From: Eukaryota sp. TZLM1-RC
Lineage: Eukaryota; Metamonada: BaSk clade
Length of the DNA stretch: 64,000 nt
Direction: 5' to 3'
Assembly (NCBI GenBank): GCA_040285825.1
Contig: JAUPSS010000004.1
Coordinates: 2,150,550 to 2,214,549 of the forward strand
The position numbers and the translations under genes were made by a program. This document shows, piece by piece, positions 43,136 through 52,568 of this stretch (the first letter of the stretch is position 1; every line of letters begins with the position of its first letter). Under the pieces are notes generated by a model, which saw nothing but the letters and a program-made list of their open reading frames with translations, did not search any database and was not told where the DNA came from.

Positions 43136-43432
43136 TCAGTCCTCCTCTTCCTGCAATTCATGAATAGAAGGAGCCAACAACCGCAACAATTCGGGGCTCT
43201 CATGTATTGCAAGGATAATGTGGCGAGGTCTTATGATTCCAACTGCTGTTTTTTCACAAATGTCAGAAGCTCCTTCTAGTAGATAAGTGGTAATTGTGTC
43301 TAGAACTGATGCTAGATACACTGCACCTGAGGACGACACACGACCTTGCTTGTGAAATCCAATAAGCCTCCGATGAATCTTGCCCCCTGGAAAGATAACT
43401 TCTGGTGGTTGGGGAATTAAATTATCAGACAT
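43136..43432 (-). CDS. Divergent histone H2A variant
   Basis: 98 aa, a single histone-fold domain. FPGGKIHRRLIGFHKQGRVSSSGAVYLASVLDTITTYLLE aligns with the H2A alpha-1 and alpha-2 region (FPVGRIHR..., YLAAVLEYL), and RPRHIILAIHESPELLRLL with the IPRHLQLAIRNDEEL block. The basic N-terminal tail of canonical H2A is replaced by MSDNLIPQPPEVI. The docking and C-terminal region is cut short, ending in an acidic ELQEEED. H2A.B-type variants in animals are similarly shortened, but independent origin is likely. No intron. The next small frame starts close by on the other strand. Confidence 0.8.
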   Translation of the reverse strand: MSDNLIPQPPEVIFPGGKIHRRLIGFHKQGRVSSSGAVYLASVLDTITTYLLEGASDICEKTAVGIIRPRHIILAIHESPELLRLLAPSIHELQEEED

Positions 43433-43489
43433 GAAGAAACAAAAGTGAACATCAGGAGTAGTAAGAGATCCTCATTCTTGCGATTGCTG

Positions 43490-43681
43490 ATGAACTCAAT
43501 ATCCCACACTACCTACAGGCTACAATGTGTTATGAACAATCTCGAGTCAAATCTGCAGTACACAAGGAACAAGAACAAGATACCATTCAGTGAATCTCAG
43601 GTTGATCTAGTGAGACAGTTGCTAACATGTAAGGAAAAACTGCATGTGATTAACGCTGAAGAGCATAAAATGATGCATTGA
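43490..43681 (+). CDS. Possible small protein, unrecognised
   Basis: A 63-codon frame from an ATG that is close to the divergent H2A-like gene. A different frame over the same bases (43463-43590) also reads plausibly (LILAIADELNIPHYLQATMCYEQS), so tiny introns may complicate the true structure. No family recognised. Confidence 0.25.
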   Translation: MNSISHTTYRLQCVMNNLESNLQYTRNKNKIPFSESQVDLVRQLLTCKEKLHVINAEEHKMMH

Positions 43682-43689
43682 AAGTGGCG

Positions 43690-44409
43690 ACTTTAGTACA
43701 CCCTTTTTCTTATTAGAAGAATTAGAACAAAATAGGGATAATGACTTTCATTATTCAATAGCGAGTGGGATGAATAATATAAATTGCCTTGAAGTACATG
43801 ATGTAAAAATATGTTTTGTGGTAACGTGGTAACAAAAGAAAACATATGATATATTCAAGTTTTGTTTAGGAGAAAATCTTCCACTTCGTGTGACAAATCT
43901 CAATCCGTCAACATTAGGATAGAAGAAACTAATTTCCACTATAGACAAACGATACTGGTATCATGGACAGTATCATCATAAAAAGCGAAACGCTAGAAGC
44001 TGGAAAATTATCATAGTGGAACACCGCAAAGTATCATCCAAGATCCATTTGATACATTAATGGCGTTTTGTTGAATTTCATTACAATAATCTCCCTAGTC
44101 ATCACAATTGTGACTTCTTAACCATAATAACAGGGATAGCAACAACAATTGGATTCTAATCAAAATCAAATCTATTTTAACAGCAATTAATCTATTTTTG
44201 GAGTAGTAAAATTGATTGGATGTTGACTATAATTAGTTTTGGTTGTTCGGCACTTCAATAACTGACACAGCGCACATCACAGCTAACAGGGCAGTGAGGA
44301 CCACATATGCAAATGGTGGAGATCGACCAGTATCCTTACAAAGAACTGATGGTGTTGTTTGGAAATTCTTTCATTTTCAAAACAAACTCAGTCCCTCAAC
44401 ATTTACAAT
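43690..44409. other. Intergenic upstream of the BTB/LRR gene
   Basis: AT-rich, with no gene or repeat recognised. Confidence 0.4.
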
Positions 44410-47400
44410 ATGGATGAATCTAGTTCAGTCTTCCATTCAACTCTAAACTTCACCCTGGACCAGTTCTCTCTTCCTGAATCTCCACTTCCTTTAGCTCCAT
44501 CAGATCTTGAATCATCTCTCGAAGAACAACTTTTTTCCAACAAAGGTGGTGGTAATATTTCTGTGATATGGGCTGTCAAAGCTCATGTATTTCACCATTC
44601 CAAGAAGAAAAAAGAAGATAAAATCGTTGCCATCGTCCGCCACTACTCTGCTACCTATGCAACCTTCATCATTAACCCCATTGGATGGAGAGGAAACCGC
44701 TATTCCATCAATGACGTCATTCCCATCACAGATTATCCCCAAGTTTCTAAATCAACTTTCCGCAAGCCAAAGGATGATGATTCCGTTGTTGTTTGTATTG
44801 ATTTTGGTTGCCTCAAGCTTGAAGTTGACCTCTCTACTCCTCAGTTGTACACTTTGTACACCGCTTTCTCTTGCCTATGTGACGAAATGTTCTCTTCATC
44901 TCCTCAACACTCCTTCTTGCGTCGGGTCTCCTCTGTTGAATGGACATCATCTTTTCTTTCAGAGACACGGGAAGACACGGATCATAGTGTGGAATGTGTA
45001 TCAAAACTTCTTTCTCCTTCCATATCTCAATCTCTGAGGGAAGATCTCATAACGGAACTATGTAGGTCAATTCTATCAAAAACGGTATGTGTAATGATTG
45101 CTAAACAAATCAAAACATGTTTCACAGATAGAACTTCTGTGCCAGGAATCATGGAAAGTGCCCTTTTGGTAATCAAAGCTATGGTGAAAACTCCGCATAA
45201 TGATTTAAATTTAGTAAAGGAGTTGTCATTGATTATTGAAAAAGCTAAGACTTTTTTCTGGAATGAAGGGAGTTTAGGAAATTTGGTTGGTGGATTGGCT
45301 GGTGATCTGGAACAGTTAGAGGGTTTACTACCCTTTCCCGACCTTGATGTGCTTGATGACGTGGTACCCCAATCAAAAATGATTGCTGACGTCATGAACA
45401 AGGATTTTATTACCCGAAAAGGTTCTTTTTTTGAAGGAAAAAGACATGAATTGGGAAATTGTGTTGATCGCAACTCGTTAACTCTGTTTGGTTTAGTTTT
45501 TAATGAAGATTTCACCTCAATTCTTGTCGATTCTGACTGGAACCCGCCTAATCAATCAATCGTAAATCCCTGTCCTTCCAATATGGACCGTGATCATCCA
45601 GAATTCACAAGAATTCTTTCTCTAACTCCAAGTTTACCTTTATACTCAAATCAGGTCAAAATTGATCCATTTCCTCTTCGTAGCTGTATTAACAATGCTT
45701 ACGTGACTTTGACTGAAGAGTTGGGCAATTTAGATCTAGGGTTTACTTATGCTGACGTGATCAATCTGACCTTGATTGACTCGGTTGCCGTCTGTACGGT
45801 CACCAGTATCAGCACAAATGACTTGCCCTTTGAATGTGCAAGTGGCAAATACGAATGGATTCCTTTTAGAGAATATGAACATGATTTCTATTTTAAATAT
45901 TTAAGGAATTTTGATTTTAAATCACGGGTATCAACAATGGATAATCGTTTTCTGTCGATGATTGTTGAGTGGTATCAATCAAATCACATAACCCGACCGT
46001 TATCACCAGGTTTTTACCTGGGCTGTGTTCAGATAGTTTCCGATTTGAACGGGTTACACATAGTTCCTGACCGTGACAATCATGATCACGTGCCTTTGGT
46101 TTTGATTGACAATCAACTTCCGACTGCTGAAGAGGCAGCATGGTTACAGACAGTTAATTACAAACTGACGAATGGCGATGAGCCCTTATGTCCCTCTTTT
46201 GATCCCAATTCGAAATATTTGAATTTTGAACAAAAATTTGTCCTTGCAGTTGACAAACTCAAGCAAAAACTAGGTTTTGATGACTTGGGAGAGTTTTACG
46301 ACTGGGAAATGATTCCAATCAATCAAACAAACCAGTCAAAAATGATGGTTTTTATTAAACTTGGTTCTGAGCAAGATTTGCTTAATCTAACCCCTCTTGA
46401 GTCTTTTGAAATTAGACACTTCACTTACAACTTTAATTCATTCGTCAATCCTTTATACCGCAAATCCGATCAATTAGTCTCCCTAGAAGCTTGTCAACGG
46501 CTGGAGGCCGCTAGTTACTCTCAAGTGGATGATTTTGCAGAACAAACAAGTATTTTGGAAAAGATTTCAAATGAAACAATACTACTGGAAAGGGCTTTTT
46601 CTATCATTCGTTGGATTACAAGGCTCGTCACTTGGGTTTTGGAAGGATCAACGCCTGTGTATGAGAAGGTCGATAATCACAGCTCTTTGTGTCTTTCTGA
46701 GCTTGGAGCTCTTTGTTTTGAACTAGTTCAACAAGAATCTCAACGACTTTTGGAACAATTTGACCTTTTACTTTCAATCTCATACCCCTCCACATTTGAT
46801 TCTATGGTATCTTCTCTTCAAGTTTTGTGGTCAAGATACGATCGAGAAGATCAAGCCCTTTTGGATGTGGAAGATAGCGATGTCATGTACCAACCAAAGC
46901 TTAAACCCATTGGCCAAGTTGCTGAAGTCAAAGTTGATGAAGTCGTTTCTAGGTTTTCTTTATATGACTTGGCTGACCATGTTGATTTTGAATTAACTGG
47001 AAGTGATATCTGTCTAGGAATTGTTGAAGAAATTGTGGAGTCTGTGTTAGTTGAGGTCATTGATGTACCAGAGTTGATTGAAATTGAAGACATAATTTCA
47101 GAAAATGTTGAACTACTTGAAATAATGGACTTGATAGTTGAAGAAGCTGCTCTAATCACCTTGGAGAATCACCATAAGGCTCTTTTAATACAAGAGCAAG
47201 AGAAGTTCAGGTCTCAGCTGGTTTCCCTCTTTTCCCAGCCTCTCCCCTCTTATGAAGCCTGCCCCATCACTGGCAGAAAACCAGATGCCGTTGAATTATT
47301 AAAAACATGTTATACCGATTTTATCAAAGATCAAGTAGCTTTTTTTAATTCTACAGTCAATCATGTGGAAATGTTTTTTGAGCGTTTAAATGACTTGCAC

Positions 47401-48684
47401 GACTTTGAGGAAAAGCTAGGGCTGCTAGATGAAGGTTATGAGTTGGCACAGGTGGGAGAGGAGGGAGAAGAAAATGAAGTAGATGATGCCGCAAAAAATC
47501 AAGTTGTCATATCACTAAAAGAGTTGGTGCCTGAAATGGGTCAAAAGGAAGCTCAAAAAAGGTCAAGAAAATCTTTGAAAGTCAGACCAAATCTGACCCA
47601 ATCACCAACTGTTAGAAAGACAAGGAAAGTCAAGAGTCTTTCCTCACCAACAAGAAAAAATATTTCTGGATTGCGTCATTTGAATTCTATTTATGGTAAA
47701 AGTAGAAGGAAACCTGGAAGTACACGTGATGATTTCAATCAATCAAATATGGAGGTTATCAGTCAAAATGATAGTCGAAATGATGGGAAGCAGGTTGCCA
47801 CCATTGATCAACTTTCGTTAATCATTCAGGGGTCAGAGTTTCTTATACCAAAATCATTGTTAACTGAGTGTCTGGCAATCAATCAGTATGATCAAAAGAT
47901 CGAAATTGATGATGTATCTCCAGAGGCATTTGAACTTGTCCTCAAATTTTTAGAAAATCCGGCCCTTGCTCGTCATGATCCTATGTCTGACAACAAAAGA
48001 GCTCATTTAGATCTCAGTCGTCACTGTATTGAAATTTTGATGATTTCTGAATTGTTAAAAATTCCTTTCCTTTTTATCTTTACTCTTGATTTTTTCATCA
48101 ACTCCATTGGAGATACAAGAGAAACATTTCTTATTTTAAAAGATTCATTTTTTGTGAAGACTTTGTCACTCAATCAATGGTTCTCTCTGGAACTTTCACA
48201 TGGGTTACCAGTGTTTGATTTGTTTTGGTTTGTCAATTGTTACATTCACTATCCTAGTTATCTGTCCCTTAGTTCAAAGTCTGATTTAAGCGAGGTTGTT
48301 GAAATTTATTACTCTGAGCAAGGCGAGTGGTGTTATTCTTTTTGTTCATTCAAACTTACCTTTGATTTACTTGAGTTGAAACAAGATGTTCTTGGTAATA
48401 GTAAAGTGACTGAGGTTTGGAACCTAATAGGAGAACGTATTTTTTCCTTGAAACTGGCTAATTTCACCTTTTTAAACGATGAATTAATTACACTGATCTC
48501 TGAATTTTGTCCGAATTTGCTCTATATAGATTTAAGTAACACTAAAATCTCTCATTTAGGTTTAGAAAACCTTGTAACAAATTGTGATTTATTAAAAGAA
48601 GTCACAATTAATAATTCAAAACTTAATGCTAATTTTGTTCTCGAGTTGCAAAAGAAATTTAACAATATAGCATTTTTGTCATAA
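44410..48684 (+). CDS. Giant unknown protein with C-terminal BTB-like and leucine-rich repeat regions
   Basis: 1424 aa from the ATG at 44410; the frame opens at 44359 but with TTG. Residues 1-900 are mixed helix and strand without a family I recognise. A strongly acidic Val/Ile/Glu-rich helix lies at about 880-960. A basic Ser/Lys linker (about 1050-1120) is followed by a BTB-like fold (about 1130-1230: IQGSEFLIPKSLLTECL, VSPEAFELVLKFLE, IEILMISELLKIPFL). The end (about 1340-1424) is leucine-rich repeats of the RNI or F-box type (LTLISEFCPNLLYIDLSNTKI). BTB proteins of this layout often act as cullin-3 substrate adaptors; that role is inferred. Confidence 0.65.
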   Translation: MDESSSVFHSTLNFTLDQFSLPESPLPLAPSDLESSLEEQLFSNKGGGNISVIWAVKAHVFHHSKKKKEDKIVAIVRHYSATYATFIINPIGWRGNRYSINDVIPITDYPQVSKSTFRKPKDDDSVVVCIDFGCLKLEVDLSTPQLYTLYTAFSCLCDEMFSSSPQHSFLRRVSSVEWTSSFLSETREDTDHSVECVSKLLSPSISQSLREDLITELCRSILSKTVCVMIAKQIKTCFTDRTSVPGIMESALLVIKAMVKTPHNDLNLVKELSLIIEKAKTFFWNEGSLGNLVGGLAGDLEQLEGLLPFPDLDVLDDVVPQSKMIADVMNKDFITRKGSFFEGKRHELGNCVDRNSLTLFGLVFNEDFTSILVDSDWNPPNQSIVNPCPSNMDRDHPEFTRILSLTPSLPLYSNQVKIDPFPLRSCINNAYVTLTEELGNLDLGFTYADVINLTLIDSVAVCTVTSISTNDLPFECASGKYEWIPFREYEHDFYFKYLRNFDFKSRVSTMDNRFLSMIVEWYQSNHITRPLSPGFYLGCVQIVSDLNGLHIVPDRDNHDHVPLVLIDNQLPTAEEAAWLQTVNYKLTNGDEPLCPSFDPNSKYLNFEQKFVLAVDKLKQKLGFDDLGEFYDWEMIPINQTNQSKMMVFIKLGSEQDLLNLTPLESFEIRHFTYNFNSFVNPLYRKSDQLVSLEACQRLEAASYSQVDDFAEQTSILEKISNETILLERAFSIIRWITRLVTWVLEGSTPVYEKVDNHSSLCLSELGALCFELVQQESQRLLEQFDLLLSISYPSTFDSMVSSLQVLWSRYDREDQALLDVEDSDVMYQPKLKPIGQVAEVKVDEVVSRFSLYDLADHVDFELTGSDICLGIVEEIVESVLVEVIDVPELIEIEDIISENVELLEIMDLIVEEAALITLENHHKALLIQEQEKFRSQLVSLFSQPLPSYEACPITGRKPDAVELLKTCYTDFIKDQVAFFNSTVNHVEMFFERLNDLHDFEEKLGLLDEGYELAQVGEEGEENEVDDAAKNQVVISLKELVPEMGQKEAQKRSRKSLKVRPNLTQSPTVRKTRKVKSLSSPTRKNISGLRHLNSIYGKSRRKPGSTRDDFNQSNMEVISQNDSRNDGKQVATIDQLSLIIQGSEFLIPKSLLTECLAINQYDQKIEIDDVSPEAFELVLKFLENPALARHDPMSDNKRAHLDLSRHCIEILMISELLKIPFLFIFTLDFFINSIGDTRETFLILKDSFFVKTLSLNQWFSLELSHGLPVFDLFWFVNCYIHYPSYLSLSSKSDLSEVVEIYYSEQGEWCYSFCSFKLTFDLLELKQDVLGNSKVTEVWNLIGERIFSLKLANFTFLNDELITLISEFCPNLLYIDLSNTKISHLGLENLVTNCDLLKEVTINNSKLNANFVLELQKKFNNIAFLS

Positions 48685-48788
48685 CCTCTGTACATTATAA
48701 AGTTATTAGAAAATTATTTTAATTTATTATGTATATTATTTTAAAAAAACCTATTTACAATTATATCCCAATTCTAAACCATCTTCTA

Positions 48789-49793
48789 TCAACTCACAAT
48801 GTTCCAAATTTCTTTCAAACTCTGACCCTCTCCTATAGGTTGAATCGCCAAGCCTAGTTCATTAGAATAAACACAACCAGAAGCATTACCATCAACAACA
48901 TAAGTGTTCTTCTTTTCAAAAACAAATTCTTCATCAAAAGCTACAGACTCGCTCTTTGCATTGACTTTCAATTCTTCCAATGGCGGTGGAGCTTCTTCCA
49001 TAGAGAAAGAGACCCCGAAAAGTGGAGAATCATTTGCAATTTTACTTAAATTCTGAATCATTTGTGCAATATTACTCAATCTATCAACAGGATCGACCCT
49101 AAAACCCAAAACAAACCCACCACATGAAGCACAGGTTTGGACAACTAATGCAGGGCCAAACTTGCTTTTACGAACTTTAATTACAGAAGTTCTAGTGTAA
49201 GGAATGGAAACATTAAATGAAGCAGTACAATTGGCACGCCATACAATTCTAATATTTGTCAAGTACATTGTTCCAAGATTGCCCTGATCAGAAGCCAGAT
49301 TCCAAACAGAGTCAATCACTTCATAGAGCTGCTCATCTGGAAGGATGTTGAGTTTGCCTTCAGAAAAAAGAGAACCTCTAAGTTTCAATTCCCGGTAGAG
49401 ACGAGAGCTATCGTAGGCTCTATGGACAGCCTGAACAGTGCTAAACAACCTAGGGGTTCCAGGAACACAATGTGTGAATATGAATTGATATCGTGTACCT
49501 TTGTGGAAGGCATCCACGAATAGAGCTTGTGTTTGGCCTCTGATTTTAGAAACAGTAGACTGAATGGACAGTGTACGTGTACAATTCCAACCTACAGAAA
49601 GGTTTTGTTTAGGTTTGTTGGGATTCACCCAAACTAAACGAAGATTAGTGACAATGAGGACACCAATTGTACCATTGTTACCTTTAGTATCTTCAACATT
49701 GCTGAGATTGTCTATCATGAATTCCCCTGGTGAAAGTTCAAGCTGTGCCTTTGCAACTTCGAAGCGTATTTCCAGATCCTGCCAAAAAGTCAT
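48789..49793 (-). CDS. BBS5: Bardet-Biedl syndrome 5 protein (BBSome subunit)
   Basis: Phosphoinositide-binding subunit of the BBSome coat that moves membrane proteins in cilia. 334 aa against about 341 in animals. Two PH-like (DM16) repeats are visible: the first with GTIGVLIVTNLRLVWVN and RYQFIFT, the second with GNLGTMYLTNIRIVWRAN and GFVLGFRVDP. FWQDLEIRFEV and LELSPGEFMID at the N-terminus are hallmark BBS5 blocks. The C-terminal part contains YSNELGLAIQ. The ATG at 49793 fits the family N-terminus and no intron is needed. It indicates a ciliated organism. Confidence 0.97.
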   Translation of the reverse strand: MTFWQDLEIRFEVAKAQLELSPGEFMIDNLSNVEDTKGNNGTIGVLIVTNLRLVWVNPNKPKQNLSVGWNCTRTLSIQSTVSKIRGQTQALFVDAFHKGTRYQFIFTHCVPGTPRLFSTVQAVHRAYDSSRLYRELKLRGSLFSEGKLNILPDEQLYEVIDSVWNLASDQGNLGTMYLTNIRIVWRANCTASFNVSIPYTRTSVIKVRKSKFGPALVVQTCASCGGFVLGFRVDPVDRLSNIAQMIQNLSKIANDSPLFGVSFSMEEAPPPLEELKVNAKSESVAFDEEFVFEKKNTYVVDGNASGCVYSNELGLAIQPIGEGQSLKEIWNIVS

Positions 49794-50203
49794 TGTAGTG
49801 ATGGTGAATCGTGGGATTTAATTTAAAGGGATGTGAAGGTTTTGAAAAATTAGATCCATTCAGAGCACCAAGACGACCACTTCGTCGTTGTATTTTTAAC
49901 TGTCAGCAAAACTCAAATTTCAACACTCCACCTAATAGTTATAATTCCAATAGTTTATATGGTTTAGATAAAAAATTTATTAAACTACAACACTTAATAA
50001 AATTGAATCAGAACTAATGGGACTAGGACTGTCCAAGTTCAGCTCAGTTCAGAAGAGTTTTTAGAAACTGAAGGGAACCAAACCTCTTTCCCTGTGAATC
50101 CCTACCGAACTGAACCTAGCATTACTGAACCTGAACTGAACTGAACTGAATCGGTTCAGGACCGGCAATTCATACAGGTGAAGTTTTCTATTTTATCTAT
50201 TTT
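49794..50203. other. Intergenic with GAACTGAAC-rich tract
   Basis: From about 50031 to 50165 the sequence is built from overlapping ACTGAACC and GAACTGAAC units, partly in inverted form (GGTTCAG). It looks like a degenerate minisatellite. The role is unknown. Confidence 0.5.
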
Positions 50204-50479
50204 TCAAACAATATAAACTAATATTTTAAATATCTTTTCCATTCCTTTAAAGAGACATATTGCATCAACACTTTCCTTACTCAAAGAAGCTCTGTATTCA
50301 GTACCCGTACGCCCAGCTGAGTTTAACAACTGTTCACCTGCAACAGAAGGAGCTTGGACAGAAAGAAAATCCTTTGCAAGAGATGACAAATTTGGAAATC
50401 TACCTGTATTATACTTCCACCACTGAAGATGGTCATCAAATTGACAAAGTAGCTCTTCTGCTTCATTTGATTTGATCAC
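50204..50479 (-). pseudogene. hAT transposase C-terminal dimerisation domain remnant
   Basis: 91 codons on the minus strand. HLQWWKYNTGRFPNLSSLAKDFLSVQAPSVAGEQLLNSAG, followed by RASLS and VDAICLFK, is the classic hAT dimerisation block (WW, fP-x-L-x-LA, APS-x-A-E). The catalytic RNase H-like part is absent and no ends are recognisable, so this is a fossil. Confidence 0.85.
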
Positions 50480-50699
50480 TAATTGTTAATTTAGTATCCT
50501 GTAGTTATCTGTTATTTGAAGGGTTAAATGAATATATTAAACACAAATAACTGAGAAACACATTGCAACTAAACTACAAACAACTAAACGTTACAAGGTT
50601 CTCATTTTAGTTCACTGTTGCAAGGTCTCTCCTCGGTGCCAACAACAATTCGGAATTACTCAAAAAAATAAAGAAAATTGCTTCTTCTTCTTATCATTG

Positions 50700-51141
50700 T
50701 TGTTGTTGTAAAGCAACAACATTGGAAATGAAGGAGCTTGTGCTTAGCTCATGCTGTAGAGTCTAATGCACTGCTTTCTACATTGAACCCCTTTTGGTGT
50801 GTACAGCAACATTAGTAATGAAGGTGCTTATGCACTTGCTCATGCTCGTGAATCCAATGTAACTCTTTCCGTTTTTGATCCTTTGGCTAACAGCATCGGT
50901 ATTGCAGGAGCTTGTGTGTTTGCTCTTGCTTAATCGCTTATGTTGTTGGGCTCAAGATTCAATGAGTCAGAGTGGAATTTGATTCAAGAGCACGAGCAAG
51001 TGCATAAGCACCTTCATTGCTTTTATTATTCCAACAATCAATCAATCTGGGATATGCTGTATTAGATTCAAGAGTGGAAACATCTCTATCAACATTTCCA
51101 TCACCAATGTGTTGGTTAATAAGGTCATACTGGTGAGTCAA
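50700..51141. pseudogene. Inverted leucine-rich-repeat fragments
   Basis: The plus strand at about 50700-50940 and the minus strand at 51141-50959 both encode copies of a repeat like SNEGAYALAHALESN, the ribonuclease-inhibitor type LRR. The two face each other as an inverted repeat (strongest around 50820-50870 against 50985-51040). Stops interrupt them. They are probably remains of an LRR gene family. Confidence 0.6.
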
Positions 51142-51547
51142 GTTTCATAACTGTTCTTGACATTCTTCAATCCATCGTGTTATGGAGGATGTTGATCCAT
51201 TATCATTTTACCACAGTGTTATATGTGTCGGATAGTCACTTCTTTAAATTATTTAAATAAAAAACATTTTTAATTATAAACAAAATATATAAAAAATAGC
51301 ACACAACAGGCGTGACAACATTCATATGTTTTTTAAACACATGACTTTAAGTCTAAACTTTAGACAATAACTTGTTGATCTGCTTGACTATGAATCACTG
51401 TTGTTGTGATTTCGTGTTAATGTAACACCTTTAACTCCTATGACATTGGAATATTCATAGAACTATCAGTTTATTAAGTAATGATGCACATTGATCATTG
51501 CCTAATACATTGACCTCAACCTATATAAATTTGATGGGGACCAAAAT
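51142..51547. other. Intergenic, nothing recognised
   Basis: AT-rich, no gene or repeat recognised. Confidence 0.4.
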
Positions 51548-51890
51548 GACAAATCCAAAAACACTTTGAAAATATCAAAGTGGGGACGAGTTTATGACAT
51601 CAGCAAAAGTGACTTTCTGTAAGGTCTTTCACGATAAAAGATATATCACGATGGCGGAAGGGTAAATTACGCTAAGTTCGATTGCCCACGATGTCAGACC
51701 AAATGTCTATGGACATCTCAGGCCCCAGCAACCAGCTGGTGATTGTAATTAGTGAATATTTCACTGGTACTAGGCCAGAACCAGTCCGAAGGCCAGGACG
51801 TGCAGGACATCTAAGGAGATAGTAGTAGCTGTTTCCATCAACATATTTTCAAAGTGTTCAGTGTATACTAACCCTTGCTGCTGAGAATGT
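51548..51890 (+). pseudogene. Fanzor family B, 3' fragment (copy B2)
   Basis: Matches the last coding part and 3' flank of B1 (22090-22440), including the segment for the zinc ribbon (FDCPRC becomes FDCPRCQT after a frameshift), the SEYFTGTRPE motif and the arginine-rich tail. Small insertions and deletions disrupt it. It lies next to the 3' end of the DUF504/RCC1 gene. Confidence 0.8.
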
Positions 51891-51940
51891 ACATCAGGAT
51901 TTTTGAATACTATTATATTGTAATTGGGGGTAGTTGTTGC

Positions 51941-52363
51941 CTAATTGGTAGATTTGTTCAGACCAAATCCATAGCAATTACCACAAGCAGTGAGTGCCAA
52001 TGTATGATGAACACCTACACTACAAGAAACAATGTTAGAGAAGAAGGGTAACTGGAAATTCTTTCTACCAGTAGCATGAGGAGGAAAACATCGGGAGAGA
52101 ACACCAGGTGTTGGAGATGAGAATAAAGAAACAGAAGGTGCAACAGAGCCAATAAGGTTGATTCGTTTTGTGCGAGACCAGAGAATTGAGTTTCCTTTAG
52201 ATATGTAGCGAATTCTGTGAGATAGTACAGATAAGGCAAGAAAATCGTGAAGAGGGAGGAAGGATACACCGCCAAATCTATCCTCAAAACCAACAAAGAA
52301 ACGTTCTTTAGACAAAGAAGTATCGTGGACTAATCTGTTGATGATGCTGAGAGCGTCTTTCAT
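51941..52363 (-). CDS. DUF504 domain protein ending in an RCC1-like blade
   Basis: 140 aa. Residues 1-75 match the DUF504 / poly(A)-polymerase-associated RNA-repair domain: VHDTSLSKERFFVGFEDRFGG, LPLHDFLAL, SHRIRYI and ILWSRTKRINLIGS (the family pattern is y-x-GyeDR and HRI-x-y, then vWdr-x-R-x-dlI). Residues 115-137 (SVGVHHTLALTACGNCYGFGLN) match one RCC1 repeat. Only one repeat remains before the stop, so the gene may be truncated at its 3' end, where the Fanzor B2 scrap begins. The start faces Fanzor A2. RNA-repair function is suggested by the domain only. Confidence 0.65.
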   Translation of the reverse strand: MKDALSIINRLVHDTSLSKERFFVGFEDRFGGVSFLPLHDFLALSVLSHRIRYISKGNSILWSRTKRINLIGSVAPSVSLFSSPTPGVLSRCFPPHATGRKNFQLPFFSNIVSCSVGVHHTLALTACGNCYGFGLNKSTN

Positions 52364-52568
52364 GAGTTACATAGAGTTGAAATTCCAGAAACTTTTACAA
52401 AGGATACCTAGTTCATGAACCTAGTTTATGAAGTAAAGGGAAAGTGTGGGAATAGTGAAAACCTCCCGAAACCACGTTGAGGGTTAAACCTCCCAGAACA
52501 GGCAACCAGAAGTCAAAAATGGGGTGACAAGTGTAAAATTTGATAGATGAGCTCCTTATTCTCATTAC

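Noticed and set aside
44359-44409. Upstream extension of the BTB/LRR protein
   Set aside because: It begins with TTG; the ATG at 44410 is the first proper start.
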